Assembly: GCF_037975245.1 (NCBI RefSeq) | Contig: NC_092582.1 | Location: 9,770,001 to 9,834,000, forward strand | Origin: Apostichopus japonicus | Lineage: Eukaryota; Echinodermata; Holothuroidea; Aspidochirotida; Stichopodidae | DNA length: 64,000 nucleotides | Direction of reading: 5' to 3' | In this document: in pieces, positions 61,701-64,000 of the stretch | Layout of the letters: each line of letters begins with the position of its first letter | How positions within the stretch are numbered: the stretch's first letter is position 1 | The notes under the pieces: generated by a model | Told to the model about the DNA's origin: nothing | Seen by the model: only the letters and a program-made list of their open reading frames with translations | Database searches by the model: none | Program-made: the position numbers and the translations under genes

Positions 61701-63290
61701 TATGCTTATAATACTTTTTAAGAAAAGTCACCCAGGAAAGAACCTGGGCACGAAAAAACTGAACGACTGATCCACTCTCAACCCCAGTCCACTAGCATCG
61801 AGACTGTGACAGACTGTATCACCATTCCCCTCGAAAGGGAACAGATACTACACATGATCTAAGCCAAAAGGCTGAGAAGCGATATGCTTATAATATGTCA
61901 GTACTTTTGTTAAAGTGATAAGGACTCTGCATACTGTATTGACAAGCAAAGGAAGTACTACTTCAGTGGAACCTTTAAAGGTTAGTTCATTAATAATATA
62001 TATTCACTTTTTAAAGGTCTACGGACACCTATGAACAACATTGTCCTATTCAATCTAATAGGCATTAGAAATCATGAAAGTAATTTTAAAGTGATTCTTT
62101 ATCTATTCCTTATAGTTGTCCCATTGTTTTATAACTTTGCATGATACTAGGAGGATTGCAACAAAGTAATGAACTTTATGTCCTTCAAAAATATTTAATT
62201 AAGTACTTTATGAGATAACACCAATGCATTTGATGCCTTTTGTGTTCTGCGTACATCAGAAAAGAATTTAAAAGGATAGAAAATAAACCAGTTGTCATTG
62301 ATCCAGATGAAAATCCATAAAAGATTGACAAGTCTAATCTCAGTTCTAGATTTACGTATGAATAAACATTACCTAATTATGCACACTGATGATGTAAAGG
62401 GTGTGACTGCCTAATTTTCTGTTATGCTATTGCTTTGTTTCAATAAGCTTTGTTTTGAGGACACTGAACATAGGTTTGAGGCCTAAGGCAAGTTTTTGAA
62501 ATATTTTGTCTTCTTTGAAAAGAGGAACATCACATTATTCAAATGATATATTTGGGTTTTAATTAGGGGGTAATAAGAAATTTTGATGAGGGCAACACTA
62601 CACATCATAGTTTGCACATATTGAAGGACTTTCCCAGGTTTATCAAAACTCCAAATGTGTTTATATCTTGGAAATGAAAAAAGCTTTCCAAAAACTTTCA
62701 ACCAATTTTGAAGGAGATGCTTACACACAACAAACGTACTGAATATGGATGGGGCAAATTGGCTAGTTTCAATAGTACTTAAAGTAAATAACTGACAATT
62801 AGACAACAACAAGTGTAGAAATATCTGCTTCTTTCCTCTGATGCACTGTACGGGTTTAATAGAAGAAATCAGTTCTTGAGAATGACCCAAACTACCAGAA
62901 ATTCTTAGCAAACATGGCTGTGGTGTTTAATACAGATTCAGGGTCCAGATTGGCCAAAACGTTGCAAAGGCCTCCTTTGGTGGGCCTTGCTTTCAAAACA
63001 CCCAAATGTTTTTCAATAATTTTATGCCAATAAATATATTGCACTTTGACTTCCAACCGGGTGTTACATTTTTTAGTGGACTACGGTCACTTTTCAAATC
63101 TTTATTTCTCTCGAACTACATAATTCAGACAAAGACAAGCTCATGCTTTGGCCAATAACTTTTGGGATTTCTGTAATAAAATATGAACAACCACTGAACA
63201 ATTGTTAAATATTCTCAGTAGGAGAAACAATACAACCAGCTTCACATACTCACCTTCGGATCAGCAACATTGAACGTTTTGCACGTTAAT
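28695..63290 (-). CDS. odr4: ODR4 homolog (GPCR-localisation / UFSP2-anchoring protein), C-terminal part of gene
   Basis: Gene-level entry. Nine exons, 63290-63254, 61579-61439, 60366-60265, 59766-59689, 57746-57624, 56966-56861, 52428-52246, 29989-29876 and 28765-28695, splice in compatible phases to 317 residues plus stop. Recognition rests on stretches shared with animal ODR4: CKTFNVADPK, PADWKFQS...SW, VLINGQLRDE, VHARGYLSP, VIKEDIERSLRVRFDLLGEE, and PQRVLAKLPGTPICVSDY, all in the family order, followed by an acidic loop and a single hydrophobic C-terminal segment. ODR-4 was found in nematodes as a factor that brings odorant GPCRs to cilia; animal ODR4 holds the UFM1 protease UFSP2 at the ER membrane. 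The first roughly 140-160 residues (5' exons and promoter) must lie beyond position 64000. The gene is stretched by repeats, with one 22-kb intron. Confidence 0.93.
29876..29989 (-). CDS. odr4: odr4 exon: acidic/Ser loop before the membrane anchor
   Basis: Acceptor CCTCCTACAG, donor GTAAGA, phase 1 at both ends. It encodes DDSLLQQIETASSHSSEA, then NLDELLNKPGGGGELLRYA. This is the variable linker between the conserved ODR4 body and the tail anchor. Its identity depends on the phase match and on joining directly to the hydrophobic last exon. Confidence 0.85.
32214..32331. repeat. Short direct duplication, offset about 76 bp
   Basis: ACAATACACAGGAATGTGTA occurs twice with similar flanks. The second copy is preceded by CTTGGCCTTGATACA, which also occurs in the 153-bp repeat at 33150. 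Confidence 0.8.
33150..33908 (+). repeat. Minisatellite, 153-bp unit, five copies, derived from a SINE body
   Basis: Units start at 33150, 33303, 33456, 33609 and 33762, each beginning GTGTCCC(G/A)AGAGCAACAG. They contain TTTGGCTGGGAATGGGTGT, ACAATGACCAGGG and CTTGGCCTTGATACAAGACT. Because 153 is divisible by three, four units read as one open frame of 239 codons, but unit 1 has an in-frame TGA and no protein family is evident. The first unit and the sequence just before it (CCCCCAGGGGACAC) align with the body of the SINE at 59205-59585. Confidence 0.93.
34407..34673 (+). mobile_element. hAT-like non-autonomous element, no target duplication seen
   Basis: The left end is CATGGATGTGC and the reverse complement of the right end is CAGGGATGTGC. 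The interior matches the element at 45110-45459 in reverse, including GTATGxTTAGATGGCAAATG and TGCTAG(G/A)CGGCATTC-type blocks. Flanking octamers do not match. Confidence 0.65.
35017..35790 (+). repeat. Minisatellite, about 30-bp unit, about 25 copies
   Basis: The unit is GGTACCAAGGTTCCAGAAGC plus TATATAATAA, with frequent A/T substitutions and some shortened units. The repeated Leu-Val-Pro frames on the minus strand are artefacts of it. Confidence 0.96.
36240..36569 (+). pseudogene. Possible decayed WD40-repeat fragment
   Basis: Two short translated stretches in the same frame look like WD40 repeat cores: KCVRLSPDGKILLAL and, about 70 residues later, YSCTVSSDSTVLSL. After the second, similarity seems to continue in another frame (TASGNFLA), suggesting frameshifts. 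No flanking splice sites or neighbouring repeats were found. It may equally be chance resemblance. Confidence 0.25.
39590..39776 (+). mobile_element. 3' end of a CR1/L2-type LINE
   Basis: The pattern TTGTTTGTCAAGCGCACAGA...GTGCGCTATATAAGATTTTA followed by (ATTAC)n is the usual 3' terminus of L2/CR1-type LINEs. No coding part is present. Confidence 0.6.
40079..40613 (+). repeat. Minisatellite, about 23-bp unit, about 23 copies
   Basis: The unit is GGTAACCAGGCAATCTCTTT plus AAC, with variants CAAACTCTCTA and CACTCTTTA that appear in a higher-order order along the array. Confidence 0.95.
45110..45459 (-). mobile_element. hAT-like non-autonomous element, inverted relative of 34407-34673
   Basis: The ends are CGGGATGTGCTCA and (reverse complement) CAGGGATATTTGAGTGCC. 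Its reverse complement shares GTATGTTAGATGGCAAATGG and other blocks with the element at 34407. A G-rich patch lies near the left end. No target duplication was found. Confidence 0.6.
45848..46053 (-). mobile_element. tRNA-derived SINE family 1, copy 1
   Basis: It shares nearly the whole sequence with copies at 52475, 57801 and 57975: AGCAGGAACTCGCGAAGAAG, GACCGAAGTCAGTCTCTTA, CATGATTATGAATTGTCAAT, ACTGGACGACATACATTAAT and GATTGAAAGGCATTGGCGTT. The tRNA-like head is at the higher-coordinate end, so the element reads on the minus strand. Confidence 0.85.
47236..48495. mobile_element. 1.26-kb hAT-like element with 8-bp target duplication
   Basis: It is flanked by exact CCCAAGAT copies at 47228-47235 and 48496-48503. 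The ends are CAGGGACGTAGCTA and (reverse complement) CAGGGACGTCGCTAGAG. Inside are G or C runs near both ends, a direct repeat of ACATTTTGCAGAAAAATGT at about 47728-47800, and three copies of AGAGTGCGACAGT(C/T)GGAAA near 48355-48400. No transposase frame was found. It is the longest TIR element in the window. Confidence 0.92.
49122..49440. repeat. Tandem repeat, about 110-116-bp unit, three copies
   Basis: Units begin at 49122, 49238 and 49347 with TGCC(T/A)xCxACAGGTTGCTGCA, and contain TGTGC(T/C)TAAGGTAATTC and a subrepeat of CCAATACCCATAA. The third copy is shortened. Confidence 0.92.
50818..51945. repeat. Higher-order tandem repeat, about 175-bp unit, about 6.5 copies
   Basis: Units start with GACAAGATACTGACATGGG at 50818, 50994, 51169, 51344, 51485, 51661 and 51837. 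Each unit contains three internal copies of CACATTCTCTGC(C/T)AGCCTATGC. The fourth unit is 141 bp because it lacks one internal copy. Two middle units share the variant GGGACTTTTGACAGTGTGGG, which suggests block duplication. Confidence 0.96.
52246..52428 (-). CDS. odr4: odr4 exon: RVLAKLPGTPICVSDY block
   Basis: Acceptor ATCTCCCTAG, donor GTAAAG, 183 bp, phase 1 at both ends. It encodes IIATPQRVLAKLPGTPICVS, DYIFQDEQPQDVGAHFLELL and NITVTEEDVDFNCEQMP. The P-x-RV-x-x-x-LPG...DY-x-F-x-DE pattern is one of the best-conserved parts of ODR4. Confidence 0.93.
52475..52698 (-). mobile_element. tRNA-derived SINE family 1, copy 2 (best-preserved head)
   Basis: On the minus strand the head reads TTAGCTCAGTGGTTAACGCC (box A-like), followed about 25 bases later by GGTCCCGAGTTGGAGTC in the box B position. 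The body matches the other three copies. It lies 46 bp upstream of the odr4 52246-52428 exon in gene orientation, in the same orientation as the gene. Confidence 0.85.
52699..53994. other. odr4 intron segment between SINE copy 2 and the L2 LINE
   Basis: It contains a GGGGAAGAGG-type G/A-rich patch near 53280-53320 and the possible WAP relic at 53371. Nothing else was recognised. Confidence 0.5.
53371..53500 (+). pseudogene. Possible decayed WAP-domain exon
   Basis: After a good acceptor (TTTTACCATCACAG) the frame reads YCPALYPSTDCLAH, RTDMCTKLFADCHGVMRLHS and TN. Spacing of C-P...D-C...D-x-C-x-x-x-x-x-D-C-x-G-x-M-(R/K) followed by STN resembles a WAP (whey acidic protein) core, but the Cys-Cys pair expected after M-R is Leu-His and the final cysteines are missing. 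No donor or partner exon was found. It lies antisense within an odr4 intron. Relic or chance match. Confidence 0.3.
53995..56847 (+). mobile_element. 5'-truncated, inactive L2-type LINE
   Basis: The main frame begins inside an apurinic-type endonuclease domain (IYRPPYS, then ICGDFNIH, TLDLILSR, and FISDHCFV) and runs into a reverse transcriptase (NYRPVSNLS, QSAYRKDFSTETALL, MLDLSAAFDTVDHDILL). The frame breaks near 55500 and resumes with HQGVPQGSCAGPVLF. The catalytic motif reads YADN where YADD is required. After another frameshift near 55990 come RKLRKHLSTDSTRTLVQAL, HFDYCNSLFYGLP and LLHWLPIKDRI...YKALHG, typical of the L2 C-terminus. The 3' end is GTGCGCTTTAGAAATG followed by (AAT)n. The 5' part, including half of the endonuclease, is absent. 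The element is antisense to odr4 and cannot move by itself. Confidence 0.93.
56861..56966 (-). CDS. odr4: odr4 exon: VIKEDIERSLRVRFDLL block
   Basis: Acceptor TTTGTTAG, donor GTAGAT, 106 bp, phase 0 to phase 1. It encodes VIKEDIERSLRVRFDLLGEE, then LRQSSGDAEVKELET. Only 13 intronic bases separate its donor from the (AAT)n tail of a LINE inserted downstream. Confidence 0.92.
57624..57746 (-). CDS. odr4: odr4 exon: VHARGYLSP block
   Basis: Acceptor CTTTTCAACAG, donor GTTTGG, 123 bp, phase 0 at both ends. It encodes AVQGPTQDDLEYMIAGDTK, then IIGWVHARGYLSPKSTFGDV and EK. It corresponds to the family segment where a Gly/Trp-containing strand precedes a conserved A-x-x-x-x-x-P turn. Confidence 0.92.
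57801..57974 (+). mobile_element. tRNA-derived SINE family 1, copy 3 (body)
   Basis: It begins GTTTGAGTCACTCCAAGATT, the point just after the tRNA-like head, so the head is missing. The end carries short duplications of GCGAGTTCC(G/T). It is directly followed by copy 4 in the same orientation. Confidence 0.85.
57975..58145 (+). mobile_element. tRNA-derived SINE family 1, copy 4 (body)
   Basis: It begins with the same GTTTGAGTCACTCCAAGATT as copy 3, and the two share private sequence (GTATGAATCGAAGAAACTGA), so they probably arose by tandem duplication rather than independent insertion. Confidence 0.85.
58400..59024. other. odr4 intron segment 5' of SINE copy 4, gene-ward of the duplicated exon
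   Basis: It holds a 33-bp direct repeat (CCTATAGACTCTGGTAGG, two copies, near 58498-58550). Nothing else was recognised. Confidence 0.5.
59025..59081 (-). CDS. odr4: Duplicated copy of the odr4 59689-59766 exon (possible alternative cassette)
   Basis: This minus-strand segment encodes SSLGSQPLDIKAELSNDVK. Compare SSGGSSQPLEIKAELLMDK in the upstream exon. The nucleotide match covers most of the 3' part of that exon. The copy ends in AAG|GTTAG, is 57 bp long if the acceptor is AACAAG, and is phase 0 at both ends, so inclusion, exclusion or swap would all keep frame. The acceptor has a weak pyrimidine tract, so it may be a relic. Substitutions keep the core QPL(D/E)IKAEL, which hints at past selection. 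Confidence 0.5.
59205..59585 (-). mobile_element. tRNA-derived SINE family 2, full length
   Basis: On the minus strand the head reads GTGGTTAAGGCAGTGGACTT then ACAGGTTCGGGCCC, fitting tRNA-type boxes A and B. The body contains CCCCCAGGGGACACG and TGACAAGTTACCAATGACCA. The 3' end reads TGCGCCATATAAGAACTG followed by a T/A-rich trinucleotide tail like LINE 3' ends. The body is the source type of the 153-bp minisatellite at 33150. Confidence 0.82.
59689..59766 (-). CDS. odr4: odr4 exon: Lys/Ser-rich linker and QPLEIKAELL
   Basis: Acceptor TCTCTTCAG, donor GTGAGT, 78 bp, phase 0 at both ends. It encodes KKSGKKSSSGGSS followed by QPLEIKAELLMDK. It matches the basic, serine-rich linker and following strand of animal ODR4. 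Confidence 0.9.
60265..60366 (-). CDS. odr4: odr4 exon: VLINGQLRDE block
   Basis: Acceptor CTCTTTGTAG, donor GTAAGT, 102 bp, phase 0 at both ends. It encodes NGTDNLLNAVSESM, VLINGQLRDETEAIESLLGK. The (V/Y)LINGQ-x-(K/R)DE core is a clear ODR4 signature. Confidence 0.94.
61200..61396 (+). mobile_element. 3' end of a LINE with (AATTC)n tail
   Basis: It ends GCCGAATTTCCGATTGTGGA, CAATAAATTC and then AATTCAAATTCAATTC repeats, the usual 3' terminus of a CR1-type LINE. The tail stops 43 bp from the donor of the odr4 exon at 61439, antisense to the gene. Confidence 0.6.
61439..61579 (-). CDS. odr4: odr4 exon: PADWKFQS block
   Basis: Acceptor TCTTTCCAG, donor GTAAGT, 141 bp, phase 0 at both ends. 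It encodes STAKPADWKFQSFVNSWSCV, then SCRLQVNLRIPF and a 14-residue tail. PADWK(F/Y)QS followed by a Trp about seven residues on is diagnostic for the family. Confidence 0.94.
61714..61882 (-). mobile_element. Retroposed RNA gene with a U2 snRNA 5' end (U2 retrocopy or snRNA-headed SINE)
   Basis: On the minus strand the first 45 bases, counting a shared A, match U2 snRNA with about three differences: ATCGCTTCTCAGCCTTTTGG, then CTTAGATCATGTGTAGTATC and TGTTC. The branch-site recognition sequence GTAGTA is intact. The rest is not ordinary U2: a CCCT-TTCG-AGGG hairpin, a GACTG...CAGTC stem, a T-rich AGTTTTTTCG box in the position of an Sm site, and a CCCAGG-TTCTTT-CCTGGG terminal hairpin, then CTTTTCTTAAAAAG. 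A perfect 13-bp target duplication, TATGCTTATAATA, flanks it (61701-61713 and 61883-61895). This shows insertion by a LINE-type mechanism. Confidence 0.85.
61896..63253 (-). other. odr4: odr4 intron 5' of the PADWK exon
   Basis: AT-rich intron. A 142-codon open frame on the minus strand (62483-62911) has no family resemblance and no splice logic. Nothing else was recognised. Confidence 0.55.
63254..63290 (-). CDS. odr4: odr4 exon: CKTFNVADPK block (most 5' exon in window)
   Basis: Acceptor GTTTTCCCAG, donor GTGAGT, 37 bp. One base completes a codon from the preceding exon, then LTCKTFNVADPK follows. The C-(K/R)-T-(F/Y)-x-(V/I)-x-DPK pattern matches ODR4 at the point where the previous exon joins the PADWK exon. 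Confidence 0.88.
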
Positions 63291-64000
63291 CTGGGAAAAC
63301 TTGATTAAGGATATGCCTGGAACTGCTTATAAAAATCCTTACTCAATAAAATTGTTGGAAAATGCACAATGATAACATCTTTTCTTTGTAACAGATTCTT
63401 GGATACATACAGTATGAATTATTTGAAGCAACTGATATTAAATTGAAATGAAACTGGCAAAGGAACCTACAAATAAATATATACATAAATATGACACCAA
63501 TGTGAATAAAGTAATCCGTCATATTTACATAAATCTTGGACACCAATATAAACACAAACTTTTGGCTACAGTAGAACAGCATTATTCAGGCTGTTATTTT
63601 TACGAAGCTTAAAGCCACCACAAATGTGGGAGATTACAACTGGATTTTTATACCTTTCACGTCGGGTGGCTTCCAATTCAACGCATAAACTCAAATTTGG
63701 AATCTTTTCAATTAAGAAAGTCACTTCAAATGGGAAAACCGTAGATTGCTCTTGGATGAAAAATCCACCTTACTATGACCCGGTCGGGGAATGAACCCAA
63801 ACTTTCCAATTGCTAAGCCACGTTGCTTCAAATGCCAATGCCTTTATATCCACTCGGCTACAGTACTCGACCACAAATCATTGTCTAAGCTTGGAGGTGA
63901 TCCCTATTGACCAATTTCATGGTTGGTTGCCAGTCACAAGCCAAAGTATGGTCTACCTTGTATACCACGTGAACAAAGGTCACACCCAATTGCATTAGAT
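63291..64000 (-). other. odr4: odr4 intron running to the window edge
   Basis: The exon at 63290 needs an upstream exon ending with two bases of a codon, and none was found before 64000. A CCGGTCGGGGAATGAACCC patch near 63780-63800 resembles a SINE box B region on the minus strand, but no head was confirmed. Confidence 0.5.

Noticed and set aside
62483-62911. 142-codon open frame on the minus strand
   Set aside because: It lies in an odr4 intron with no family resemblance and no phase-compatible splice sites.

Overview
This window is eukaryotic. Its coding sequence is split into short exons with GT/AG borders, and most of the DNA is AT-rich intron and intergenic sequence full of microsatellites, minisatellites, SINEs, LINE fragments and non-autonomous hAT-like elements. 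The protein families (GLIPR2-like CAP, PABP-type MLLE, ODR4) are animal. The mix of an L2-type LINE, tRNA-headed SINEs and G-run-rich hAT elements suggests a marine invertebrate, perhaps an echinoderm such as a sea cucumber. The species is inference and cannot be proven from the window.

Three genes are supported. (1) Minus strand, about 3.9-10.7 kb: a GLIPR2/GAPR-1-like CAP-domain protein with three coding exons found (start codon at 9711) and a possible 5' UTR exon ending at 10662. The last CAP exon was not found. (2) Plus strand, 13.3-17.4 kb: a five-exon gene whose visible product is almost only three tandem MLLE (PABC) domains, with no RRM domains seen. (3) Minus strand, 28.7 kb to beyond 63.3 kb: the ODR4 homolog. 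Nine phase-compatible exons cover roughly the C-terminal two thirds of the protein, ending in a transmembrane tail. A tenth, duplicated exon copy (59025-59081) could be an alternative cassette. The 5' exons lie beyond position 64000.

From 17.4 to 28.6 kb lies intergenic, repeat-rich DNA with two hAT-like elements with exact 8-bp target duplications, a 425-bp spaced duplication, and a 52-bp minisatellite that begins about 130 bp past the odr4 stop codon. One odr4 intron is 22 kb long (29990-52245) and holds five separate minisatellites, one grown out of a SINE body, plus a 1.26-kb hAT-like element. Further 5', odr4 introns carry a 2.85-kb decayed L2 LINE whose tail stops 13 bp from a splice donor, several SINEs, and a retroposed RNA gene with a U2 snRNA 5' end flanked by a perfect 13-bp target duplication.

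The three genes do not form a pathway. By family knowledge, ODR4 anchors the UFSP2 protease at the ER, MLLE domains bind PAM2 peptides in mRNA metabolism, and GLIPR2 binds lipid and membrane at the Golgi. The most unusual items are the U2-headed retroposon, the triple-MLLE protein, the duplicated odr4 exon and the SINE-seeded minisatellite.
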